10,723 nucleotides of DNA from Acidilobaceae archaeon UBA158 (GCA_002506595.1 DAXV01000058.1:8381-19103); one strand, 5' to 3'; counted from the stretch's first letter, positions 1 through 6,764 are shown. Numbers and translations are program-made. Notes: generated from the letters alone by a model not told the origin.

Positions 1-160
1 TCATTAAATAGATCTATATTAGCAAAAAATTCTATAATTATTTCCTTTTATAATTTTCTATTAAGAGAACTATATTTTTTATAAGAAATCTATACATAGA
101 GATATACAATAAAAACGAATATGTAATTAGAGATAATACCATAATATAATTATATTTTAA
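1..160 (+). promoter_or_regulatory. AT-rich leader and probable promoter of the sulfurtransferase operon
   Basis: This stretch has no convincing reading frame on either strand. It is nearly all A/T, and the run around 140-158 (ataatataattatatttt) is a plausible TATA-box zone for the rightward operon. Its distance to the downstream start codons (TTG 161, GTG 164, TTG 182) fits a very short leader if translation begins near 182, where an AGGTGGG purine block lies just upstream. The exact transcription start cannot be fixed by eye. Confidence 0.4.
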
Positions 161-1045
161 TTGGTGAGAAAGGTGGGTGAATTGAGGGAAATAGTAGATA
201 ATAAATGGGTTCTAGACCATATGAAAGATGAAAATGTTAGAATTGTAGAGGTTGATTATGATCCCAAAAATGCTTTTAATATTTGGCATATACCAGGTTC
301 AGTTTTAATAAGATGGAGAGAAGATTTAAGACATAAAGTTTTGAGAGACTTTTTGGAGCCAGATGAATTTGAAAGGCTTATGGAATCTAAGGGGATAAGT
401 AATGATACAACTATTGTTTTATATGGAGATTATAATAATTGGTTTGCAATATATGCATTTTGGCTGTTCAAAGCATATGGGCATGAAGATGTTAGAGTAT
501 TAAATGGAGGAAGGACTAAGTGGGCAAAAGAAAATCTAATTGTTGAATATGGCGATAAGGAAACTAAATATAAAGAAGGAAAATATAAAGTAAATAAAGT
601 AGATTGGGGTAGCCATAGAGTATTCTTTTGGGAGTTATTACAAAAAGTAACAAAGAATGAGATAGGAAAAACAACTATATTAATTGATGTAAGATCGCCA
701 AAGGAATTTACTGGGGAAATTAGAGCTCCTCCAGAGTATGCAGATGAGCAAACACAAGTTGGAGGTCATATACCAGGAGCTATAAGCTTTCCGTGGTCTC
801 AAGCTGTTAATCCTGAAACGGGGGAATTCAAAAGCAAGGAAGAATTAGAGAGATTATTTGAAAACGCTGGAGTAAAGAGAGATAAAGAAGTAATAACGTA
901 TTGCAGAATTGGCGAAAGGGCATCTCATACTTGGTTTGTCTTAAAATATTTGCTAAATTATCCATCAGTAAGAGTCTATGATGGATCATGGGCAGAATGG
1001 GGGAATATAGTTGGTGCACCAATAAAGAAAGGATCTGAACCATGA
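161..1045 (+). CDS. sseA: Two-domain thiosulfate sulfurtransferase (rhodanese)
   Basis: This 294-aa protein looks like a tandem rhodanese that moves sulfane sulfur from thiosulfate (or a similar donor) through a cysteine persulfide to an acceptor. It has no signal peptide or membrane segment, so it should be cytoplasmic. The N-terminal domain (about 1-130) carries HIPGS (44-48) and the YGDYNNW stretch but no active-site Cys, as is normal for the structural half. The C-terminal domain (about 150-290) has LIDVRSPKEF, a second GGHIPGA, and the active loop CRIGERAS with catalytic Cys248. That loop is typical of archaeal and actinobacterial thiosulfate sulfurtransferases, and the length is normal for the family. 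The start is uncertain: TTG 161, GTG 164 and TTG 182 are all in frame; 182 follows a purine-rich AGGTGGG and would shorten the protein by seven residues. Its stop overlaps the next start (ATGA), indicating translational coupling with the TusA-like gene. The physiological donor and acceptor are not known from sequence. Confidence 0.9.
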   Translation: MVRKVGELREIVDNKWVLDHMKDENVRIVEVDYDPKNAFNIWHIPGSVLIRWREDLRHKVLRDFLEPDEFERLMESKGISNDTTIVLYGDYNNWFAIYAFWLFKAYGHEDVRVLNGGRTKWAKENLIVEYGDKETKYKEGKYKVNKVDWGSHRVFFWELLQKVTKNEIGKTTILIDVRSPKEFTGEIRAPPEYADEQTQVGGHIPGAISFPWSQAVNPETGEFKSKEELERLFENAGVKRDKEVITYCRIGERASHTWFVLKYLLNYPSVRVYDGSWAEWGNIVGAPIKKGSEP

Positions 1046-1296
1046 AGACAATTAATAAAATAAGAATTGATAAGTTTGATACATGCGGGGATAAGAGCCC
1101 ATTAAGCATGATACGGGAAAGTTTAAATATGATTAAAAGTTGCGATGAAAAAGTTGAACTAGAATTTAACGATTATGATTGGCTTTTAAGTTTAAGATAT
1201 ATATTAAAAATAATGGAAAATAAATTTAAGTTGAAAATAGAAGAAAATGGAGTTAAAGATGGTTATATTTCAATAAGTGTTTTTCCAGAATGTTAA
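1042..1296 (+). CDS. Small TusA/SirA-like protein with Ser at the catalytic Cys position
   Basis: This 84-aa protein starts inside the stop codon of the rhodanese gene (ATGA overlap), so the two are almost surely co-translated. Its predicted pattern (strand, helix, strand, helix, two strands) and its size match the TusA/SirA sulfur-carrier fold. The segment D13-T-C-G-D-K-S-P20 lines up with the family signature D-x-x-G-x-x-C-P. At the position of the sulfur-accepting CPxP cysteine the sequence has Ser19. Cysteines occur instead at 15 (inside the signature), 34, and 84 (the very last residue). TusA proteins commonly sit beside rhodaneses and DsrE proteins in archaeal and bacterial sulfur relays, so the context supports the assignment. 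Either it transfers sulfur through another Cys, or it is a non-catalytic partner or regulator of the rhodanese. The family call rests on pattern matching by eye and is moderate; that the gene is real is well supported by the overlap. Confidence 0.65.
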   Translation: MKTINKIRIDKFDTCGDKSPLSMIRESLNMIKSCDEKVELEFNDYDWLLSLRYILKIMENKFKLKIEENGVKDGYISISVFPEC

Positions 1297-1360
1297 TTTT
1301 ATTTATGATTAATTATGTAATCAAGACTTTAAATAAAATATTTTAATTTAGATGTATAAA

Positions 1361-1435
1361 TAGAAATTGGGATGAAGACGCCACGGGATTGATTGGTGAA
1401 AGAACCTGTCTCAACCGACCGTTTGCCTCTATACA
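1361..1435 (+). pseudogene. GC-rich island: probable relic of an IS605-type tnpB 3' tail, or a structured RNA
   Basis: Positions 1369-1426 are close to half G+C by eye, standing out from very AT-rich surroundings. One frame reads NWDEDATGLIGERTC and stays open until a stop after about 27 codons. This resembles NWAEDPTSGLL read from the minus strand near 9420-9446, and the DNA agrees closely: 13 of 14 bases match between 1365-1378 and the reverse complement of 9433-9446. The second copy looks like the C-terminal tail of an IS605/IS1341 TnpB, so this island is probably a plus-strand relic of the same element type. The same bases could also fold into an interrupted stem: 1383-1386 with 1419-1422, 1389-1392 with 1411-1414, and 1395-1397 with 1404-1406, closing a GAAAGA loop. 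A small structured RNA is therefore the alternative. No intact transposase frame surrounds it. Confidence 0.4.
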
Positions 1436-1780
1436 TTTTCTTCAATAACTTCATTCAAGATCAGTTTAGAAACTTCACTATCTATAGCTTTATAGGTTTA
1501 CTTATGAGTGGTCATGAAATTTCTTCTATACATGATTAGCATTTCCAACTTTTTTAAACTTTTCTGATATTTGCAGATCTACCATTCCAACATTTCCTTT
1601 ATATCTATAAGCTAATTTAATCATTTTTATGTTAACTTCCCTTAATACTAATCCATTGCTAATAAAAAAGCATATCTAATTAAAATCAAATGTAATTAGG
1701 CTGCTTTTTTGGTTCATCAACTCGAAAATTTAACGGTATATAAGAATTTATGTTTCTCGCATATAATACATAAATTAGAT
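1436..1780. other. Gene-poor decayed spacer
   Basis: No intact gene is visible here. On the minus strand a frame is open for more than 40 codons, ending at a stop at 1526-1528, and reads peptides such as LREVNIKMIKLAYRYKGNVG. A second fragment (TYKAIDSEVSKLILNEVIEENV in pieces) follows in another frame to about 1440. Both are coding-like in composition, but I cannot assign a family and they are separated by stops and shifts. They may belong to an old insertion sequence linked to the GC-rich island at 1361-1435. A TTG-started plus-strand frame from 1709 runs through this end of the spacer; its first two dozen codons look like chance extension of the hemerythrin relic. Confidence 0.4.
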
Positions 1781-2305
1781 ATAAAATTTATAAAATCTCT
1801 TATTGAAGATCATAGGGTTATAGGAAAAGCAATTCAAATACTTGAGATATCCGTTAATAGATTATATCGAGGAATAAATGTTGATAAAACCGCTTTTCCA
1901 ATTCTAATAACCTTCTTTAAAATCTTTTTAGATGAATCTCATCATATCAAAGAAGTGGAGGTTCTCTTAACAGAAACCGAAAAGATTAGGAATCCCAAGG
2001 AAAAACATACCTTATTAATGCCATGCTTTATGAGCTTAATATTGGTAAAACATTATTAAGAAACTTGGGCATAGAAGTTGAAAATACCATTCAGGATATA
2101 ATAATGCTATACAACTCATTGTAAAACGCTTTTGATTACATTAAGTCTTCTCAGAAATCATATTATAAAGGAAGAAAACGTTTTGTTCCATTAGGCATTA
2201 CATATTTTAGATAGTAATAAAGATGTAGAACTGCTTGAAGATTTTGAAAGAGTCAAGAATGGTAGAATAGAATCAGATAAGCATGAAGAACTAAAAAAGC
2301 ATTGA
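1781..2305 (+). pseudogene. Disrupted hemerythrin-like (HHE domain) gene
   Basis: When frames are stitched together this stretch reads as a full-length hemerythrin-like protein of about 175 codons, a four-helix, di-iron, O2- or redox-sensing fold. The first frame (to about 2000) has SLIEDHRVIGKAIQILE and ESHHIKEVEVLL, matching the HHE metal-ligand helices. Near 1995-2010 the homology moves to another frame (LINAMLYELNIGKTLLRN), where the family usually has His before N-I-G and this copy has Leu. A TAA stop interrupts at 2122-2124. Near 2146 one base shifts the frame back, giving LLRNHIIKEENVLF, the strongest hemerythrin signature here, followed by an in-frame TAG at 2192-2194. The tail continues to TGA at 2303-2305. 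No start codon fits the domain edge; ATA at 1781 sits where an ATG would be expected. Several independent lesions make a sequencing error unlikely. Confidence 0.8.
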
Positions 2306-2612
2306 TAAATTGGAAAAATCATGAAATAGCCAAGACAAATATTTTATAAACATCTTAATATATTATCTTTATCCTTTTTATTAAAAAATTGTATAAATAA
2401 CAATTTAATCTTCATGTGGATTATATTGATAAATTTTTACTGCCATCTTAACTTTATTATTGTTAAAAGAATTCTTTAAGATTATTGGTAGTTTCCCTTA
2501 AATCTTAAACACATGCCGCTTAACTTACCAGAATGTTTCTTTTCCTTGAGTTAATATCCTCATCATGAATTTAAACTTACCTTTTTACATTATCATACAA
2601 TATACCAAAACC
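2306..2612. other. Intergenic stretch without recognisable gene
   Basis: About 300 bases between the hemerythrin relic and the promoter of the next gene. Stop codons are dense on both strands. Short minus-strand pieces (for example KVKMAVKIYQYNPHED near 2410-2460) look coding-like, but none is long enough to name. No tRNA, hairpin-rich RNA or repeat is evident. It is probably decayed sequence continuing from the relic region. Confidence 0.45.
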
Positions 2613-2655
2613 GACCAAATTTATAATTTTTAAAAATACTAAATAAGTCGGTGAG
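2613..2655 (+). promoter_or_regulatory. Archaeal promoter and Shine-Dalgarno site of the PEBP-family gene
   Basis: A purine-rich BRE-like block (gaccaaa, 2613-2619) adjoins a TATA box (TTTATAATTT, 2620-2629). Transcription would start about 25 nt downstream, near 2648. GGTGAG at 2650-2655 matches the archaeal anti-Shine-Dalgarno sequence and ends 3 nt before the TTG start at 2659, which decides that start. Confidence 0.6.
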
Positions 2656-2658
2656 AGA

Positions 2659-3147
2659 TTGGCTAAGGAATATTTATTTAGAGAGGGTAAGGAATTTTCT
2701 CTTTTTTCAGATAGTTTCAAAAATGGAGAGGTTATACCTAAGAGGCATACATGCGATGGAGATAATATAAGCCCTAAGTTAAGTTGGAAATTTGATGAAG
2801 CAAAAAGCTATGCATTAATAGTTTATGATCCAGATGCTCCTGCAAAAACTTTTATACATTGGGTAATCTATGATATACCTTCTTCGATAAATTCATTATA
2901 TGAAGCAATTCCTAAGAATCCCAATACAGAGTTGGGCAAACAAGGTAGAAATGATTTTGGAGAAATCGGTTATGATGGACCTTGTCCGCCAAGAGGTCAT
3001 GGATTTCATAGATATTATTTTGCCTTACATGCGTTAAACGTTGAAAAAATTGATATTAAAGGAGAACCTAATGCAGATAAATTACTAAATGCTATAAAAG
3101 GGAAAGTAATAGGATATGCTTTATTAATGGGCAAATATCAAAGGTAA
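2659..3147 (+). CDS. YbhB/YbcL family phosphatidylethanolamine-binding-like (PEBP) protein
   Basis: This 162-aa protein belongs to the prokaryotic branch of the PEBP/Raf-kinase-inhibitor family. It shows both family signatures: D57-PDAPAKTFIHWVIYDIP with the ligand-pocket Asp57, Asp59 and His67, and GYDGPCPPRGHGFHRYYF at 104-121 with the second pocket His. The ending IGYALLMGKYQR matches the usual C-terminal G-x-x-x-G-x-Y helix region. Length is typical (150-180 aa). There is no signal peptide, so it is likely cytoplasmic. The biochemical role of archaeal members is not settled; the pocket binds anionic, phosphate-like groups in studied homologues. The gene starts with TTG directly after a good GGTGAG site and has its own promoter. 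It stands alone: the previous region is decayed and the next unit has its own TATA box about 100 bp downstream. Confidence 0.92.
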   Translation: MAKEYLFREGKEFSLFSDSFKNGEVIPKRHTCDGDNISPKLSWKFDEAKSYALIVYDPDAPAKTFIHWVIYDIPSSINSLYEAIPKNPNTELGKQGRNDFGEIGYDGPCPPRGHGFHRYYFALHALNVEKIDIKGEPNADKLLNAIKGKVIGYALLMGKYQR

Positions 3148-3248
3148 TTATTTTAATTAAATTTATAATAAGATATCTATATAATTAAAATTAATTTTGT
3201 AATAAATATCTATTTTACATAAGACAAGATTGTTAAAATAACAAGACA

Positions 3249-3294
3249 TATATAAATATTTAAAAATAACAATTCTCATAATAAAAAAGGTGAT
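3249..3294 (+). promoter_or_regulatory. Promoter and Shine-Dalgarno site of the copper unit
   Basis: A TATA box (TATAAATATTT, 3251-3261) lies about 48 nt ahead of the YHS-protein start, predicting transcription from around 3280. GGTGAT at 3289-3294 is a perfect archaeal Shine-Dalgarno match ending 4 nt before the ATG at 3299. Copper-dependent control of this promoter is likely from the genes it serves, but I see no clear inverted-repeat operator. Confidence 0.55.
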
Positions 3295-3298
3295 AGTA

Positions 3299-3460
3299 AT
3301 GATAGATCCTGTTTGTGGTATGGAGGTTGATAATACATCGAAATACAAAACGCTTTATAAAGGAAAAATATATTATTTCTGCAGTGATTCATGCTTAAAC
3401 TCTTTCAAAAAAGATCCAGAAAAGTATTTGAGAGAAGGACCTAAAGGTATGAATCAATAA
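3299..3460 (+). CDS. Small YHS/TRASH-domain metal-binding protein
   Basis: A 53-aa protein made of one YHS (TRASH-like) domain: MIDPVCGMEV at the start, a short strand pair, YYFCSDSC (26-33), then the helix FKKDPEKYL. Cys6, Cys28 and Cys32 are the metal-ligand candidates. The family binds soft metals such as copper. The same domain is often fused to the N-terminus of bacterial heavy-metal P-type ATPases; here it is a separate gene 14 bp upstream of the copper ATPase, same strand, so it is likely co-transcribed and may act as a copper chaperone or sensor for it. It has no membrane segment. The start is fixed by a perfect GGTGAT site 4 nt upstream. There is no DNA-binding domain, which argues against it being a CopT-type regulator. 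Confidence 0.85.
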   Translation: MIDPVCGMEVDNTSKYKTLYKGKIYYFCSDSCLNSFKKDPEKYLREGPKGMNQ

Positions 3461-3474
3461 ATAGTGAGAAGATT

Positions 3475-5742
3475 ATGAATGAGAATAAGAAAAATAATTA
3501 TAATATGAGGATAAAAAAAGAAGAACAAATCAAAGTTATTGGAATGCATTGTGCAACTTGCGCAACAACTGTTACCAAAGCTATAACAAAAATAGATGGT
3601 GTTGAAGATGCTAAGGTTAATTTAGCAACAGGAGATGCCAAGATAGTTGCATCAAAATTAAAATTAAAAGAAATAGTTAAATCCATCAGAAATTCTGGTT
3701 ATGATGTAGCAACACAGAAAATAATGGGTAAAATTAATATTAATCCTGAAGAAATAACTAATTTTAAAAACTATTTAGAAGATCTTGATGGAGTTATTGA
3801 GGCCAGTATTTCACCAAACGGTTTAATTAAAATAGAATATAATCCTTTAACAATAAATTCAAATGATATTATAGAGAAAATTAAAGAAAAGGGGTATAAT
3901 TTAAAGCTAATTGAAAAAGAAATAAAGGTTGAAGAGTTAGAAAAAAAGGAGTTTCGTTCAATGCTTAATAGGCTTATAATAGGTATAATTTTTTCCGCTT
4001 TAGCAATATATTTAGAATTTACTGGCTTATCCATTTATGCTCTAATATCATCAATACCTGTTTATTTCTATTCCGGTTATAATTATCACAAAGGAGCTAT
4101 AAGAGCAATAAAAAACAAAACTGGAAATATGGATGTACTTGTTTCATTATCATCATCGATAGCATTTTTCTATAGCATTTATGCAATAATAACCGGTTTA
4201 TCCCCTATAGTTGATGTAACTGTTTTACTAATTACATTTGTTTTAGTTGGAAAAACTTTAGAGGCATATTTTAAATACAAACTTACTTTATCAATAAAAA
4301 GTAATGTAAATAATAAGGTAAGGAAATTTATTAATAACGAAGAAAAACTAGTTGATGTTTCAGAGATAAAAGTTGGCGATATAATAATATTGAAAAATGG
4401 AGATCAAATACCAGTTGATGGAATAATAGATGAAGGTGTCGTAGAAGTAAACGAATCTATAATAACTGGAGAACCTTTACCTGTTAAAAAAGGAAAAGGA
4501 GAAGCACTATTTTCTGGGTCAACGATTGTTTCTGGGTATGCAAAGTTATATGTAACAAGGTCAGGAGAAAATGCTTATATTAATCAAGTTGCTAAAGCAG
4601 TAATGCAAGCACAGGCAATAAAAATTCCAATACAAAACTTAGTTGATAAAGTCTCATCAATTTTTGTTCCAGTAATTTTAATCGCTTCATTAGCTTCATT
4701 TTTGGCATGGCATTTTATATTAGGAAAAAGTGTATTCATTGCATTATTATTTTCAGTTGCAGTATTAGCATCTGCATGTCCATGTGCTTTAGGTTTAGCA
4801 ACCCCTATGGCCATTGTTGCAATGGTTAATAAAGCCATGAAAAAGGGGATAATTATAAGAAATGGGGAAGTATTGGCAAATTTAAAATATGTTGATACAA
4901 TTGTCTCTGATTTAACTGGTACCCTAACTGAAGGAAAAATATCGATAAAATCATATAAAGAATTTAAGGTAAATGCGATAAAATATGCTGCAAGCATTGA
5001 AAGCCTTAGTAATCATCCGATAGCAAAAGCAATATCAAGCTTGAGTAATGAGAAATTGAAAGTTGATGAATTTGAAGAATTTGTAGGAGATGGAGTTTAT
5101 GGAAAAATTGGAGATGATATAATAATTATAGGCAAGAAAGATTTCATAAGACAAAATTGTGAATTTAACACGAAAGAAGATGGTGATATTTTTATTTGCA
5201 TAAACAATGAATTAGCAGGTATAATAAATATTGAAGATAAATTAAAACATGGAGTCTATGAGTTATTAAATAAATTAAAAGAGAAGGGGATTAAAGTAAT
5301 CATTGCTACAGGTAAAGACAAAGTCGAAGGCTTTGATGGATTTGAAGTATATAAGGGATTAAAGCCTGAAGATAAAGTTGAGCTAATAAGGAAATTGAAA
5401 AATGAAAAGCATTATGTAGCTTTTGTTGGGGATGGAATTAATGATTCTCAGGCTTTATCTGAAGCAAACATAGGTATAGCTTTAAACTCTGGTAGCGATT
5501 TGGCAAAGGTTTCAGGAGATGTAATAATAAATGACATAAATTCTATCTTGGATTTATTTTATATTTCAAATAAAGCAGAAAGTAAAATAAAACAAAATTT
5601 AGCATGGGCATTTGGATATAACTCTGTTTTAGTTCCAATTTCTGCAGGAGTTTTGTATCCATTATTATATTTGCCTCCTCAATTTGCTGCATTAGCTATG
5701 AGCATGAGTAGTGTAATTGTTTCTTTATGGTCTTATTTTTAA
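3475..5742 (+). CDS. copA: Cu+-exporting P1B-type ATPase with atypical core motifs
   Basis: This 755-aa membrane pump should export Cu+ (or Ag+) using ATP. In order: a heavy-metal-associated domain with GMHCATC (Cys26, Cys29); a second HMA-like domain from about 84 to 146 with no CxxC; two membrane pairs (about 165-262); an actuator domain with TGE at 331-333; a helix pair with the ion-site CPC (Cys435, Cys437); the P/N domains; and two last helices with Y715-N716 and M742-x-x-S-S, the Cu+-ATPase ligands. Three catalytic motifs depart from the norm: DLTGT at 479-483 instead of DKTGT (Asp479 kept, Lys replaced by Leu), TGKD at 612-615 where TGD(N) is usual, and GDGINDSQ at 652-659 where GDGINDAP is usual. 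About ten residues normally following TGD(N) are missing. The HP motif (514-515) is present. It follows the YHS gene by 14 bp and converges with the next gene across 17 bp. ATG 3475 follows GTGAG; a downstream ATG is possible. Confidence 0.92.
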   Translation: MNENKKNNYNMRIKKEEQIKVIGMHCATCATTVTKAITKIDGVEDAKVNLATGDAKIVASKLKLKEIVKSIRNSGYDVATQKIMGKININPEEITNFKNYLEDLDGVIEASISPNGLIKIEYNPLTINSNDIIEKIKEKGYNLKLIEKEIKVEELEKKEFRSMLNRLIIGIIFSALAIYLEFTGLSIYALISSIPVYFYSGYNYHKGAIRAIKNKTGNMDVLVSLSSSIAFFYSIYAIITGLSPIVDVTVLLITFVLVGKTLEAYFKYKLTLSIKSNVNNKVRKFINNEEKLVDVSEIKVGDIIILKNGDQIPVDGIIDEGVVEVNESIITGEPLPVKKGKGEALFSGSTIVSGYAKLYVTRSGENAYINQVAKAVMQAQAIKIPIQNLVDKVSSIFVPVILIASLASFLAWHFILGKSVFIALLFSVAVLASACPCALGLATPMAIVAMVNKAMKKGIIIRNGEVLANLKYVDTIVSDLTGTLTEGKISIKSYKEFKVNAIKYAASIESLSNHPIAKAISSLSNEKLKVDEFEEFVGDGVYGKIGDDIIIIGKKDFIRQNCEFNTKEDGDIFICINNELAGIINIEDKLKHGVYELLNKLKEKGIKVIIATGKDKVEGFDGFEVYKGLKPEDKVELIRKLKNEKHYVAFVGDGINDSQALSEANIGIALNSGSDLAKVSGDVIINDINSILDLFYISNKAESKIKQNLAWAFGYNSVLVPISAGVLYPLLYLPPQFAALAMSMSSVIVSLWSYF

Positions 5743-5759
5743 TCTAATATTGTAAAAAC

Positions 5760-6764
5760 TCATAAAATTAATTTTTCTATTAAATCATAAAACTTTAAAC
5801 CACTGCCTGTTAGCATTATTATATAATCGCTTATATCATAATTTAATTCCTTTAATTTAATTAAACCTAAATATGAAACTGCTGATGTAGGCTCCACTAA
5901 ATAACCCATTTGCCACAATTTCTTTAATCCTATTTTTATTTCATTATCATCAAAAATTAATAATCCTCCATTACTTTCCTTTATAACTTCTAATGCATCT
6001 TTAACTCTAGGAGATTTCTTTAAAGCAAGTCCATCTGCAAGCTTTGATTCATTTCCTTTAGATTCATAGATTGGATCAATAAATTCTTTAAGAGAAGCTG
6101 TTTCTTTTGCTTGTATTGCAAACATTTTTGTATTAATATTTTGTTCTCTTAAGCCGTAATATACTCCTAAAAATAGAGAAAAGCTACTTGATGGAACAAT
6201 TATTCCTCTTGGCTTTAAACCTTTTATTTCATTTGCAATACTTTTCATTCCCTCAATAAAAAATGGATTTTTTGAATGAGAAACATAAAAGCAATCTTTA
6301 GATAAGTCTTCAGCTATTTTTGATGCATCATCTCTTGTATTAGCTTCTATTATTTCAGCATTTAAAGACCTTAATATTGCCTTTTTGCCATAGGGTGCTG
6401 TTTTAGGAATTACTATTTTACTTTTTAGGCCAAGCCTAGAAGAAAATGTTGCGGTTGAGATTCCACTATTACCGCTAGAATCTTCTACAGCACATCTATA
6501 ATTCATTGAGGAAGCAAGTTGTAAGCTATATGAAACCCCTCTATCTTTAAAGCTTCCTGATGGATTAAGGTACTCTAGTTTAAAGTAAACCTCATAATTA
6601 TCTATTTTTTCTTTTACAATGGGGGTATTTCCTTCTCCTAAAATTGGTTTAAACTTAGGAGGTTCACCCTTTATATATAAAGGAGATTTACAAACAGGAC
6701 AAAACGGATAATATTTGTCTTCTTCTCCTTCAAATCCACAATTCTTGCAAAATAACCTCCACAT
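5760..6764 (-). CDS. Threonine synthase-like PLP enzyme (fold type II) with N-terminal zinc ribbon
   Basis: A cytoplasmic 334-aa member of the threonine synthase family, whose standard reaction converts O-phosphohomoserine to threonine. Numbering from the ATG at 6764: a zinc ribbon (C6xxC9, C22xxC25), GEGNTP (43-48), the PLP-lysine motif NPSGSFKDRG with Lys73, SSGNSG (96-101) contacting the cofactor, and LTGSGLK near the end. Where family members have a glycine-rich cofactor-phosphate loop (such as VPVGNGG), this protein reads V190-PSSSFSLFLG. That change makes threonine synthesis uncertain; another PLP reaction on a serine- or threonine-like substrate is possible. An in-frame GTG at 6773 would add three residues. 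I prefer ATG 6764, because a TATA box at 6782-6789 (minus strand) places transcription right at it, as in leaderless genes. It diverges from an aminotransferase gene and converges with the copper ATPase gene. Confidence 0.8.
   Translation of the reverse strand: MWRLFCKNCGFEGEEDKYYPFCPVCKSPLYIKGEPPKFKPILGEGNTPIVKEKIDNYEVYFKLEYLNPSGSFKDRGVSYSLQLASSMNYRCAVEDSSGNSGISTATFSSRLGLKSKIVIPKTAPYGKKAILRSLNAEIIEANTRDDASKIAEDLSKDCFYVSHSKNPFFIEGMKSIANEIKGLKPRGIIVPSSSFSLFLGVYYGLREQNINTKMFAIQAKETASLKEFIDPIYESKGNESKLADGLALKKSPRVKDALEVIKESNGGLLIFDDNEIKIGLKKLWQMGYLVEPTSAVSYLGLIKLKELNYDISDYIIMLTGSGLKFYDLIEKLIL

Noticed and set aside
828..1109. Minus-strand frame of 93 codons opposite the rhodanese end
   Set aside because: It lies antisense to clearly conserved rhodanese and TusA-like coding sequence and its peptide matches no family; it is a shadow frame.
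1365..1432. C/D-box guide RNA in the GC-rich island
   Set aside because: GATGAAG and GGTGAAAG only loosely resemble C boxes, and no CTGA D box is present at the right spacing.
1709..1780. TTG-started N-terminal extension in front of the hemerythrin relic
   Set aside because: The 24 codons before the HHE domain edge have no family similarity and no ribosome site; the open frame here is probably chance.
3163..3348. Minus-strand frame of 61 codons before and over the YHS gene
   Set aside because: It overlaps the promoter and the clearly conserved YHS domain; the hydrophobic, Ile/Tyr-rich peptide is what AT-rich DNA gives by chance.
4584..4997. Minus-strand frame of 137 codons inside the copper ATPase gene
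   Set aside because: It is antisense to the conserved CPC and DxTGT region; its composition is just the complement of that coding sequence.
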